A stretch of DNA of 64,000 nt from Desulfofarcimen acetoxidans DSM 771. GTDB lineage: Bacteria; Bacillota; Desulfotomaculia; Desulfotomaculales; Desulfofarciminaceae. The notes below the pieces were generated by a model, which saw only the letters and a list, made by a program, of their open reading frames with translations, searched no databases and was not told the origin of the DNA. The DNA is taken from contig NC_013216.1 of NCBI RefSeq assembly GCF_000024205.1, forward strand, positions 1,674,001 to 1,738,000, given 5' to 3'. Shown in pieces: positions 16,730-25,212 of this stretch. The translations under genes were made by a program, and so were the position numbers. Positions within the stretch are counted from its first letter, which is position 1. Each line of letters begins with the position of its first letter.

Positions 16730-17653
16730 ATGAAACTCACCGGATTGCATATACTCTTGACCTACCGATGCACCTTTGAGTGCGACCATTGCTTTGTTTG
16801 GGGCAGTCCCTGGCAGAGCGGCACACTGTCCCTGAAACAGCTGCGAGAAATTCTGCGGCAAGCTGAAGCGGTCGGGTCGCTTGAATGGATTTATTTCGAA
16901 GGTGGAGAGCCATTTCTTTTTTACCCGGTGTTGCTGGAGGCTGTGCGAGAAGCTTCAGCCGCGGGTTTTCGAGTTGGCATTGTCACGAACGGATATTGGG
17001 CAACCAGCTTTGAGGACGCCTTGGGGTGGTTGCGTCCTTTTGCCGGCCTGGTGAGCAGCCTATCCGTAAGCAGCGATCTGTACCATTACGACGAGGTGAT
17101 AAGCTTGCAAATGAAGAACGCCACTCAGGCCGCCGAAAGATTGGGTTTGCCCATCGAAATGATCAGCATCGCCCAGCCGGAGGCGCCACAGCAGAGCTGC
17201 TCTGCGGGCCAGCCAACAGCCGCTGCTGAAGCTGCTGAAAAAAGCGAGAGTGGGATTATGTATCGCGGTCGGGCGGCTGAGAATCTCGCCATGCGGGCTG
17301 CCTGGCGGTCTTGGACGGAATTTGGCGAATGTCCTTGCGAAGACCTGTGCGAGCCTGGTAGGATTCACCTGGATCCGTTTGGGTATCTTCATGTCTGCCA
17401 GGGCATCTCTATCGGCAACCTGTTTCACCGACCTTTAAAGGAAATTTGTGCCGACTATCGTCCGAATGAGCATCCAATCATTGGTCCCCTGCTGAACGGA
17501 GGTCCGGTTGAGCTGGTGAAGCGCTACTCATTGCCTCACTTTGATGAGTATGCCGACGCTTGCCATTTGTGCTACACCGCCCGTTTCGCCTTGCGAGAGC
17601 GTTTCCCGGAGACGTTGGTTCCCGACCAGATGTATGGAACCTCTAAGTTTTAG
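16730..17653 (+). CDS. Radical SAM protein with C-terminal cysteine clusters (SPASM-like), unknown substrate
   Basis: 307 residues. The radical SAM motif C14-X3-C18-X2-C21 (YRCTFECDHCF) sits at the N-terminus with GGEP near residue 63. C-terminal cysteines (CPCEDLC, HVCQG, ACHLC) suggest a second cluster domain as in SPASM enzymes. No precursor peptide or partner is next to it. Its codon use is clearly more GC-rich than its neighbours, suggesting recent transfer. Start after AAAGGAG. I do not recognise a characterised relative. Confidence 0.7.
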   Translation: MKLTGLHILLTYRCTFECDHCFVWGSPWQSGTLSLKQLREILRQAEAVGSLEWIYFEGGEPFLFYPVLLEAVREASAAGFRVGIVTNGYWATSFEDALGWLRPFAGLVSSLSVSSDLYHYDEVISLQMKNATQAAERLGLPIEMISIAQPEAPQQSCSAGQPTAAAEAAEKSESGIMYRGRAAENLAMRAAWRSWTEFGECPCEDLCEPGRIHLDPFGYLHVCQGISIGNLFHRPLKEICADYRPNEHPIIGPLLNGGPVELVKRYSLPHFDEYADACHLCYTARFALRERFPETLVPDQMYGTSKF

Positions 17654-17855
17654 TATGGAGAAAAAGCCAGACTAGCTGACAGGAATCTTCATTTTTATAG
17701 AATGAAAAAGCACTGATTTTTACAGGGCGGTTTTTGAAAAATTATCTAAAAAAGCTAATTTTCTGTTAACTAAAATTATATGTATTGTCCACGTTGCATT
17801 TTTCAAGGTTATATAATAAAATGAAAATTAACAATTAGAGATTGGAGATGGAAAG

Positions 17856-17876
17856 ATGCGTAATTTTTCTTGCTAA
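17856..17876 (+). CDS. Putative leader peptide MRNFSC
   Basis: A six-codon ORF, ATG to TAA, with a GGAG ribosome site 8 bp upstream. It lies before the alternative RNA folds that precede the ABC-F gene. Ribosome stalling here would change the folding of the leader. No homologue is claimed. Confidence 0.45.
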   Translation: MRNFSC

Positions 17877-18020
17877 TTATATAAAGCATAATGAAATTAC
17901 GGAAACGGCGGCGGAAACCGCTTGTTTTGTTGTGCTTATGCAAGAAAGTTACTATTTCTTTTCACTCAAATAATACATCCTTGCCATGCCCCTATATGGG
18001 TCTGGCTTTGCTGTGTAATT

Positions 18021-18054
18021 AAGAGCTGTAAGAATTAACTTTCTTGCAGCTCTT
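18021..18054 (+). terminator. Attenuator terminator hairpin upstream of the ABC-F gene
   Basis: 14-bp stem (AAGAGCTGTAAGAA / TTCTTGCAGCTCTT, one G-U pair) with loop TTAACT, followed by the weakly U-rich AATTATT, 24 bp before the start codon. Its 3' arm competes with the upstream GCAAGAAAGTTA. Confidence 0.6.
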
Positions 18055-18078
18055 AATTATTCGCAGGAGGATAAAATT

Positions 18079-19566
18079 ATGTCGTTAATAAATGTTGCAA
18101 ACCTGACGTTTGCCTATGATGGCAGCTATGAAAACATAATTGAAAACGTGAGTTTCCAAATAGATACCGATTGGAAATTAGGATTTACGGGAAGAAATGG
18201 CAGGGGTAAGACAACCTTTCTCAATTTGTTGCTTGGTAAATATGAATATAGCGGTAATATTGCTGCAAATGTCAGCTTTGAATATTTTCCTTTCAAAGTA
18301 GTAAACAAGGAAAACAATACCCTTGATGTAATCAGTGATATTTTTCCGGAATATCTTCATTGGAAATTGATGCGTGAATTTTCATTGCTGGAGGTTTCTG
18401 AGAATATTTTATATCGTCCCTTTGATTCATTGTCCTACGGAGAACAATCGAAAGTGTTGCTTGCCACTTTATTTCTTAAGGAAAATAATTTTCTTTTAAT
18501 TGATGAGCCGACCAATCACCTTGACATTACTGCGAGAAAACTTGTCAGTGATTATCTCAACACCAAAAAAGGTTTTATTCTGGTATCACATGACAGAGCA
18601 TTTCTTGATAACTGTATTGATCATATTCTTTCAATTAATAAAACCAATATAGAAATCCAAAAAGGCAATTTTTCCTGTTGGTGGGAAAATAAAAAAAGGC
18701 AGGATAATTTTGAGCTTGCGGAGCACGAAAAACTTAAAAAAGGCATTCAACGCTTGTCTGATTCTGCTAAACGGACGAGTAACTGGTCGCACGAAGTGGA
18801 AAAAACAAAAAAGGGAACAAAAAATTCAGGTTCCAAGGTGGATAAGGGTTATATTGGCCATAAGGCCGCTAAAATGATGAAACGCTCCAAGTCAATCGAA
18901 ACCAGACAGCAATCTGCTATTGAGGAAAAGTCTAAACTTCTCAAAAATATTGAAGACTCCGACAGCCTGAAGATTCCTCAACTTGTTTATCATAAAATGC
19001 GACTTGCCGAGCTTGAAAATGTGTCAATATTTTATAATGAAAAGATGGTTTGCAAAGATGTAGGTTTTATTATTGAGCAAGGTGATCGAATTGCGCTTAC
19101 TGGTAAAAACGGCTCAGGAAAGTCAAGTATTATCAAACTTATTTGTAATGAAAATATAAGCTTTACAGGCACTTTCAGGAAAGGAAGTCAGCTTAAAATA
19201 TCCTATGTTTCACAGAACACGTCGCATCTTCAGGGTAATTTAGCTGGTTATGCTGTGAATAACGGGATTGAGGAGAGTCTTTTAAAAGCTATTTTAAGAA
19301 AGCTTGGTTTTTCCAGGGTTCAATTTGAAAAGGATATGTCAACTTTCAGCGATGGCCAAAAGAAAAAAGTGCTGATTGCCAAAAGTCTATGTGAACAAGC
19401 GCATCTGTATATTTGGGATGAGCCACTCAACTATATTGATGTAATTTCCCGTATACAAATCGAAGATCTGTTGCTTGAACACCAACCGACTATTTTGTTT
19501 GTAGAGCATGATAGGACATTCTGTGGGAATATTGCGACAAAGTTTGTAAATATGCATGGGCTATAG
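18079..19566 (+). CDS. ABC-F ribosomal protection protein (Vga/Lsa-like antibiotic resistance type)
   Basis: 495 residues, two ABC domains without membrane segments. Domain 1: Walker A GRNGRGKTT (~38), signature LSYGEQSKVLLA, Walker B LLIDEPTNHLD. A charged, Lys-rich linker (~200-300) is the interdomain arm that reaches into the ribosome. Domain 2: GKNGSGKSS, FSDGQKKKVLIA, IWDEPLNYID. The SYGEQ signature and short size fit the Vga/Lsa/CplR group, which dislodges lincosamides, pleuromutilins and streptogramin A. The attenuator-like leader supports drug-induced expression. Start follows GCAGGAGG. Which drugs are affected cannot be told. Confidence 0.85.
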   Translation: MSLINVANLTFAYDGSYENIIENVSFQIDTDWKLGFTGRNGRGKTTFLNLLLGKYEYSGNIAANVSFEYFPFKVVNKENNTLDVISDIFPEYLHWKLMREFSLLEVSENILYRPFDSLSYGEQSKVLLATLFLKENNFLLIDEPTNHLDITARKLVSDYLNTKKGFILVSHDRAFLDNCIDHILSINKTNIEIQKGNFSCWWENKKRQDNFELAEHEKLKKGIQRLSDSAKRTSNWSHEVEKTKKGTKNSGSKVDKGYIGHKAAKMMKRSKSIETRQQSAIEEKSKLLKNIEDSDSLKIPQLVYHKMRLAELENVSIFYNEKMVCKDVGFIIEQGDRIALTGKNGSGKSSIIKLICNENISFTGTFRKGSQLKISYVSQNTSHLQGNLAGYAVNNGIEESLLKAILRKLGFSRVQFEKDMSTFSDGQKKKVLIAKSLCEQAHLYIWDEPLNYIDVISRIQIEDLLLEHQPTILFVEHDRTFCGNIATKFVNMHGL

Positions 19567-19825
19567 TGAGATTTAGAAAATATTTACTGAACATGAGGAG
19601 TTGATTTTTTTGTAATACGGATCAACAAAAAAGTTTTTACACTGTATAACGCTGGCTGGCTTGAATTTGGATAAGAAGCAAATGTTAATCAGCTTTATGC
19701 AGGCTTAGAATATGTTGTGGGAAGCCGGTTATTTTGATAGAACAAATTATGGGAATTCAGATAATGACCAGAGATAGCCTCTTGCCTCTTTGAAAAGATA
19801 TGCTTTAATTCGATTGCTATTCTTT

Positions 19826-21082
19826 TCAATCTTCCAACTGATCCCTTTTCAATCCGATAAGGCTTATGATCATAATAAACAGAACCAGTATGCCCGTAAC
19901 TGCGCCGCACATCAAAAAACCAATTCCCGGCCCGTATTTCTCTGTGATACTTCCGGCGAAAAGATTGCCTAAGGGAGTTGTTCCGGCAAAAGCCAGTGTG
20001 TAAACGCTCATGATTCGACCCCGGTAGCGGTTGTTTGTGTTTAGCTGGATAGTAGAGTTAACTGTCATCATGAAAATAATACTGGAAAAACCTAATACTG
20101 CGCTAATAATTAGTGTCAATATATAGAAGTGGATGAAGTTTATTGTTATGAGTAAAAGTGATAGTATAAGAGAACTAATAAATAAGTATTTTATACTGGG
20201 TCCCATTTTAGATCTAGCTGCCATCCAAAATGAGCCTGCAAGTGAGCCTAAACCGTTGGCAGATAAAAGAAAACCATATCCGTGCACCCCTTTATGCAGG
20301 GCCTTATCAGCAAAAACGGGAAAGATAACTTCCATATTCATGGCAAAGGTGCCTACTGCCAGCATGACCGCAACTGCGATTAATAATATCGGCTTAGATA
20401 AAATGTATTTAAGACCCTCAATGATACTGGCAAACACATTCTCTTGTTTTTTAGGAATACTATTACTGTCGTTTGTTATTGGCTTTGCCAGATTCAGACC
20501 TATTATTGCAGGTATAAAACTGACGGCATTAAATAAAAAGCAGAAGCTGGCGCCAAAATTAGCCATTAATAATGCGGCTATTGTCGGACCGGTTATTCTG
20601 GCTAGGTTAACTATAGCAGAATTTAAAGCAATAGCGTTAGTTAGGTCCTTTTTTCCCACAAGATCGATAAAGAATGACTGTCTGGCCGGCATATCCAGCG
20701 TGTTGGCCAATCCCATTATTGTGGCCAGAAATAAAACTTGCCAGTACCTGACATGCCCTGTCCATACCAATAAAGCCAATAAAAAAGATTGCAGCATTAG
20801 GGCTGTTTGTGTGATTAGAATAATTTTTTTCTTGGGGTACCTGTCGACAAACACACCGGCAAAGAGTGAAAATAATAGAATAGGTGAAAATTGTGCTACA
20901 CCCAAAACTCCCAGTAATAAGGCTGATTTTGTTATTGTATATACTAACCACTGTTGAGCCGCCCGCTGCATCCATGTACCCAGAAACGAAATACACTGGC
21001 CGAGCCAGAAATAGCGGAAATTTTCATTGGCCAGGGCAGGGAAGGTGTTTTTAAAATTTACTGCAATACCTTCTTTGATCAT
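19826..21082 (-). CDS. MFS exporter (MFS_3 / EntS-like family)
   Basis: 418 residues, about 12 hydrophobic segments. The N-terminal NFRYFWLGQCISFLGTWMQRAAQQWLVY and the motif A loop (VDRYPKKKIILITQ) are typical of the MFS_3 (EntS/enterobactin exporter-like) family. The substrate is unknown and no siderophore genes are nearby. The C-terminus is rich in isoleucine. Start at ATG 21082 with only a weak ribosome site. It is convergent with the ABC-F gene; the 260 bp between them hold nothing recognisable. Confidence 0.8.
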   Translation of the reverse strand: MIKEGIAVNFKNTFPALANENFRYFWLGQCISFLGTWMQRAAQQWLVYTITKSALLLGVLGVAQFSPILLFSLFAGVFVDRYPKKKIILITQTALMLQSFLLALLVWTGHVRYWQVLFLATIMGLANTLDMPARQSFFIDLVGKKDLTNAIALNSAIVNLARITGPTIAALLMANFGASFCFLFNAVSFIPAIIGLNLAKPITNDSNSIPKKQENVFASIIEGLKYILSKPILLIAVAVMLAVGTFAMNMEVIFPVFADKALHKGVHGYGFLLSANGLGSLAGSFWMAARSKMGPSIKYLFISSLILSLLLITINFIHFYILTLIISAVLGFSSIIFMMTVNSTIQLNTNNRYRGRIMSVYTLAFAGTTPLGNLFAGSITEKYGPGIGFLMCGAVTGILVLFIMIISLIGLKRDQLED

Positions 21083-21427
21083 TTTAATCGCCGCTTTCGT
21101 TTATCTTTCAGGGATGACTCGTAAATATAAAACATGTTGAGCAAAGAGATTTTGTAATTAAATCTAAAACATAATGTTTACCTTGTAAAGAAAAATTTAT
21201 GCAACTTATCTTATATCAACAGGGGTAATCTTATGCTTTTTTATTTGTGACAATTTTATGGATTGTATGCGTTGCTTGGTAAACATTAAGAATTGTTATT
21301 TCCTGTTGACACGAATTGATTATGTGTATATACTCTCATTAATTATATTGACTGAAGCTTTGATTTAATTTAATATGTGCATATGCACTTATGTCCGATG
21401 AATATAACATTAATAAGGAGTGATCTT
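21083..21427. other. Intergenic region between divergent genes
   Basis: AT-rich divergent promoter region. TTGACA at 21304 may serve the plus-strand DUF3786 gene. No gene or strong hairpin is seen. Confidence 0.4.
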
Positions 21428-22081
21428 GTGTTTCCATACATGATTGGAAAGGAAGAAGCCGGTCCCTACCGGTCGGCTACCGAGCACTGCCTAAAAAAGC
21501 TTATCTTAAAAGATTTTGAGGGAATAGCGAAAAACAGCGGCGCAGTATTTGAAACAGAACATTCAACTATTACTCTGAACAGTTTGGGACAGTCAGTAAG
21601 TGTAAAACTTCCTGAAGGAAAAATAGTTTTCAATGGGACAGACTATTGTCCGGTTTTGGGTTGGCGCATTATAATACTTAACTACTTGTTCCGGGCTGAT
21701 AATGCTCACTTGACCGGTCAATTAGTTTCATATCGTGAATTGGAAAATGGACATGTATTTTATCCTGCCTTTTTACGGGAAAGCGTTAATTTGTTAATAC
21801 AAAAGTTTTCTTCAGAGCCTGCTGAACAAATCAAAAATGTTTGCCGGGTATTTGGTGCCAGGCTTGAGGATAAAGCGGATATTTGTGCTGTGTTCGAATT
21901 TTTTCCCAGGTTCCCGGTGACAGTTAAGCTCTGGCTAAAAGATGAGGAAATAGGAGGTTCAGCAAACATCCTTTTTGACGCCAATGCCAATCATTATCTT
22001 GATGCGGAGGCAATAGCAGTAACGTGTATGCTCATCTCGCAGTTTTTGATTAAACAGTATGATATGATGTATAAGAAATAG
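21428..22081 (+). CDS. DUF3786 family protein
   Basis: 217 residues, soluble. Resembles the DUF3786 family of strict anaerobes (opening FPYMIGKEEAGPYRSATEHCLKKL; YREL…FYPAF; late LWLKDEEIGGSANILFDANANHYLDAEA). The function is not established; members often sit near corrinoid or Fe-S enzyme genes. I chose the GTG at 21428, eight bases after AAGGAG, over an ATG at 21377 without a ribosome site. Probably co-transcribed with the DUF2115-like gene (52 bp) and the Fsr-like exporter. Confidence 0.6.
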   Translation: MFPYMIGKEEAGPYRSATEHCLKKLILKDFEGIAKNSGAVFETEHSTITLNSLGQSVSVKLPEGKIVFNGTDYCPVLGWRIIILNYLFRADNAHLTGQLVSYRELENGHVFYPAFLRESVNLLIQKFSSEPAEQIKNVCRVFGARLEDKADICAVFEFFPRFPVTVKLWLKDEEIGGSANILFDANANHYLDAEAIAVTCMLISQFLIKQYDMMYKK

Positions 22082-22132
22082 TTGATTGTTACTGTTATTA
22101 AGAAGTTATACAGAACGGGATGGGAGGCAGGT

Positions 22133-22630
22133 ATGAATAACCGCAAATTGCTTGATTTGATAAAAAAGAAAGCCGAGTATTTCTCCACAGAGGAAATTAT
22201 TCAAAGAAGCGCGCCTGGTGAGCAGGAGCCACAGCATACTGACAGGTTAAAATATGTCTCGCGTTTGGTTGCCAGGTACAATCTTGAGACTTTTCTGGAA
22301 ATAAAGAGCAGGGATAGAATTGACATCTTAGAGGATATTGATAGTGATACACTCAATGATTTTACCTTCCGAATAGAAAAGTATATGGATGAAAATGCGC
22401 CTGGTCTGGCTGACTTAAAGACATATATACTAATTGTATCTACATATTTAGCTTTCATTGTCAAGAAACCCCTGCATCCTCCGGGTATGCTCTTTGTTGG
22501 AGGTCAGAAAATAGTAGAAAAAGATAACAAATTTTATTGTCCCATGAAAAACAAGCAGTTGCGCACTGCTTTTTCACTATGCAAATATTGTGCAAGCAGG
22601 GATATCAGTGAGATTTATGAAGATTTATAA
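22133..22630 (+). CDS. DUF2115/UPF0305-like protein
   Basis: 165 residues. The C-terminal signature (AFIVKKPLHPPGMLF … FYCPMKNKQ … LCKYCASRD) is the one I associate with DUF2115/UPF0305, a family best known from methanogens. CP and CKYC cysteines may bind metal. Start ATG 22133 follows GGGAGGCAGGT; a TTG at 22082 is less likely. It lies between the DUF3786 gene and an exporter. Function unknown; family assignment is from memory of motifs. Confidence 0.5.
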   Translation: MNNRKLLDLIKKKAEYFSTEEIIQRSAPGEQEPQHTDRLKYVSRLVARYNLETFLEIKSRDRIDILEDIDSDTLNDFTFRIEKYMDENAPGLADLKTYILIVSTYLAFIVKKPLHPPGMLFVGGQKIVEKDNKFYCPMKNKQLRTAFSLCKYCASRDISEIYEDL

Positions 22631-22714
22631 ATATATTGTGATAACAGATATTACTGATATGTCTGTTGCATTAAAAAACGTTTACCTATTAAATAGAGAG
22701 AAGGTTGCTCGTAA

Positions 22715-23905
22715 ATGAAAATGAATAAAAAGGCACTGGCCTTGTTAGGTACCGGGCATGCTGTAACGGATATCACTCAAGGAGCTCTGCCGATTATTCT
22801 GGCCTTCCTGCAGCCGGTTTTCGCACTTAGCCAAATGCAGGTTGGAATGATTATGCTGGCTTCAAATGTCAGTTCTTCTGTAGTGCAGCCGGTTTTTGGC
22901 ATCCTCAGTGACCGTTTCCGGGCTGTCTGGCTGATACCACTGGGCTGCCTGCTGGCCGGGATGGGTGTGTCCTATACAGGTTATAGCACTAGTTACGCGG
23001 CTTTATTTCTGGCAGCACTGGCCAGTGGTCTGGGTGTAGCCGCCTATCACCCGGAGGCCTCAAAATTTACTCGCTATGCCAGTGGTTCCAGTAAGGCTCT
23101 GGGCATGTCCTGGTTCTCTGTGGGTGGTAATTTTGGTTTTGCCGCGGGTCCTCTGCTGGCCAGTTTGTTTATTAGTTTGGCGGGACTAAAGGGAACGCTG
23201 TCTTTTTTATTGCTTAACGGCTTTATGGCCATGCTGCTCTGGGCCAATCTCTCTGCTATTACTGAAAAACAGGTTTCAACCCGGGTGGTTCACGAAAATA
23301 AGAAAACCCATGTTTCCGGTGGCGGTGTCTTCCGGTATGATAAAAATGTGATTGTATCTGTGGTTTTGCTTGTTCTGGTGGTAATAATGCGTTCATGGGT
23401 TCATCTGGGACTGGTTACCTTTTTGCCTCAGTACTATGTGCAATACCTGCATCAAAGTGAGGCTTATGCGGCTACGCTCACTTCGATATTTCTTTTTGCT
23501 GGGGCATTAGGTACTCTGGCAGGTGGGCCTGCTGCCGACCGGTGGGGTTTTAAAAATATAATCATTGGGTCTATGGCTTTAATCATAGTCCTGTTGTTTC
23601 TTTTCCTGTATTCAAGCGGTTTTTGGGTGCCCGTACTGGTATTTTTAATCGGGTTTGCGGTAATTTCAACTTTTGGGCTGACAGTTGTGTTCGGACAAGA
23701 ATTGTTGTCCCAAAATGTGGGATTGGCCTCGGGTCTGATGCTGGGTTTTGCTATTGGTATGGGTGGAGTAGGCACTACCTTTTTAGGGTGGGTGGCCGAT
23801 CACTGGGGACTGCCAATGGTATTTCACGTAATGATTATTTTTCCGTTAATAGGATTGCTAATGTCCTTTTTTTTGCCGGGCAGGGAAAGGATGCTCGCTG
23901 ATTAA
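22715..23905 (+). CDS. Fosmidomycin-resistance-like MFS exporter (Fsr family)
   Basis: 396 residues, about 12 hydrophobic segments. The N-terminal GTGHAVTDITQGALPIILAFLQP, the motif A loop GILSDRFRAVW and the AAYHPEASKFTRYASGSSKALGMSWFSVGGNFGFAAGPLL block are characteristic of Fsr (fosmidomycin resistance) proteins. Exports an unknown compound by proton antiport at the membrane. Start behind AGAAGG. It is the last of three co-directional genes. Confidence 0.82.
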   Translation: MKMNKKALALLGTGHAVTDITQGALPIILAFLQPVFALSQMQVGMIMLASNVSSSVVQPVFGILSDRFRAVWLIPLGCLLAGMGVSYTGYSTSYAALFLAALASGLGVAAYHPEASKFTRYASGSSKALGMSWFSVGGNFGFAAGPLLASLFISLAGLKGTLSFLLLNGFMAMLLWANLSAITEKQVSTRVVHENKKTHVSGGGVFRYDKNVIVSVVLLVLVVIMRSWVHLGLVTFLPQYYVQYLHQSEAYAATLTSIFLFAGALGTLAGGPAADRWGFKNIIIGSMALIIVLLFLFLYSSGFWVPVLVFLIGFAVISTFGLTVVFGQELLSQNVGLASGLMLGFAIGMGGVGTTFLGWVADHWGLPMVFHVMIIFPLIGLLMSFFLPGRERMLAD

Positions 23906-24208
23906 GAAGCCGTCAGCTTTGGGTTGAATCAAAGGAATTGCAACAAACGTTAACCTAAACTTTATATTGATTTTTATTGCGAATTGAAGGCCCTTACCGA
24001 GGATTTTAGTTCCTGCAAAATAAACAGACCTCGCCGGCGATTAGTAAAATGTTAAAATATTTCTGCGAAGGATAAAAAATTAATTTCAAAAAGAATATTT
24101 GCTATTCCGTTATTTTGACGAAATTATTTACTTTTTGGGCGTGCTTGTAATTATAAGAATGAGTGATAAAATATAATTATAGAATATTTCATCCTGGGAG
24201 GTCTTAGC
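23906..24208. other. Intergenic region upstream of the flavodoxin-ferredoxin gene
   Basis: AT-rich. A TAAAAT near 24166 is a likely -10 for the downstream gene, and GGGAGG at 24197 is its ribosome site. Nothing else is seen. Confidence 0.4.
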
Positions 24209-25027
24209 TTGAATAAGAAAATAAGTGCAATGTATTTTAGTCCTACGGGTACAACGAAAAAAGTAGTATCCGGAATAGCACAGAAAATATCAGAAAATAT
24301 TAATGGGGAAGTAACTATAAATAATATTGATTTTACGTTGCCGGAAGTTAGAAAAGAATCAGTAGCTTTTACAGGAAAAGATGTTGTTGTAATAGGAACT
24401 CCGGTTATTGCAGGAAGAGTTCCTAATGTATTGCTGAAATATTTAAATTCTATTTCGGGAAATGGTGCGTTAGCGATTTCTATAGTTGTCTATGGGAACA
24501 GAAATTATGACGATGCCGCCATAGAATTAAAAGATATTCTTGAATCAAACGGTTTTAAAGTTATTGCGGCAGGGGCATTTATAGGGGAACATTCATTTTC
24601 TAAAACTCTTGCCCAAAACAGGCCTGATGAAAAAGATATGGCTATAGTAAGTGATTTTGCCCATAAAATATATGCTAAAATAACCAGTGAAGATGATATT
24701 CAAACTGTAGTTGTCAAAGGAAATAAACCTTATGGAAAATACTATACGCCCAAAAATGAAAACGGTGTGCCTGTAGACATCAGAAAGGTAACTCCAAAAA
24801 CAAATAGTAATTGTACTGATTGTAAAGTCTGTGCCAGTGTTTGTCCTATGGGATCAATTGATTACGAGGATGTATCAAAATTGAATGGAATTTGTATTAA
24901 ATGTTGTGCTTGCATCAAAAGCTGTCCGACTGAAGCAAAGTATTTTGATGATAAAGACTATTTAAGACATAAGTACGAATTAGAAGTTGAGTTTGCTAGT
25001 CGAAGAGAACCGGAATTATTTTTATAA
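24209..25027 (+). CDS. EFR1-type flavodoxin-ferredoxin fusion
   Basis: 272 residues. Residues 1-~170 form a flavodoxin-like domain with the phosphate-binding loop SPTGTTKKV near residue 11. Residues ~195-245 carry two 4Fe-4S motifs (CTDCKVCASVCP and CIKCCACIKSCP). Such EFR1-family fusions are thought to move electrons between flavin and ferredoxin partners in anaerobes; no specific reaction is known. TTG start 8 bp after GGGAGG. It stands alone and ends before a terminator. Confidence 0.85.
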   Translation: MNKKISAMYFSPTGTTKKVVSGIAQKISENINGEVTINNIDFTLPEVRKESVAFTGKDVVVIGTPVIAGRVPNVLLKYLNSISGNGALAISIVVYGNRNYDDAAIELKDILESNGFKVIAAGAFIGEHSFSKTLAQNRPDEKDMAIVSDFAHKIYAKITSEDDIQTVVVKGNKPYGKYYTPKNENGVPVDIRKVTPKTNSNCTDCKVCASVCPMGSIDYEDVSKLNGICIKCCACIKSCPTEAKYFDDKDYLRHKYELEVEFASRREPELFL

Positions 25028-25129
25028 TATAGCCTAATCAATGAACTGACAGCCCAGACAGCAGAAATAAGATGCTGATAGAAAATAATGTGCGCCATTC
25101 ACTCGGCTAAGATTATTATATGATACTAA

Positions 25130-25171
25130 AATAGCCTAACTACCTCGATAAGAAGGTATGATTAGGCTATT
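25130..25171. terminator. Bidirectional terminator between convergent genes
   Basis: AATAGCCTAA / TTAGGCTATT outer stem with an inner TACCT / AGGTA stem, flanked by A- and T-rich sequence. Confidence 0.75.
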
Positions 25172-25212
25172 ATTAATTCTCTATACCGTAGAAATGATTA
25201 AATATTGTGGTT

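Larger units (their letters stand above)
17656..18078 (+). promoter_or_regulatory. Leader/attenuator region of the ABC-F gene
   Basis: A long untranslated leader with a short leader ORF (17856-17876), a GC-rich hairpin around 17910-17920, a hairpin at 17983-18006 (GCCATGCCC / GGGTCTGGC) and a terminator-like hairpin at 18021-18054. GCAAGAAAGTTA (17940-17951) is perfectly complementary to TAACTTTCTTGC (18036-18047) inside the terminator hairpin, so two exclusive folds are possible. Antibiotic-responsive attenuators of this design control several ABC-F resistance genes. Confidence 0.6.

Noticed and set aside
20133-20957. 274-residue plus-strand ORF
   Set aside because: Antisense shadow of the EntS-like MFS gene; composition and lack of a ribosome site argue against it.
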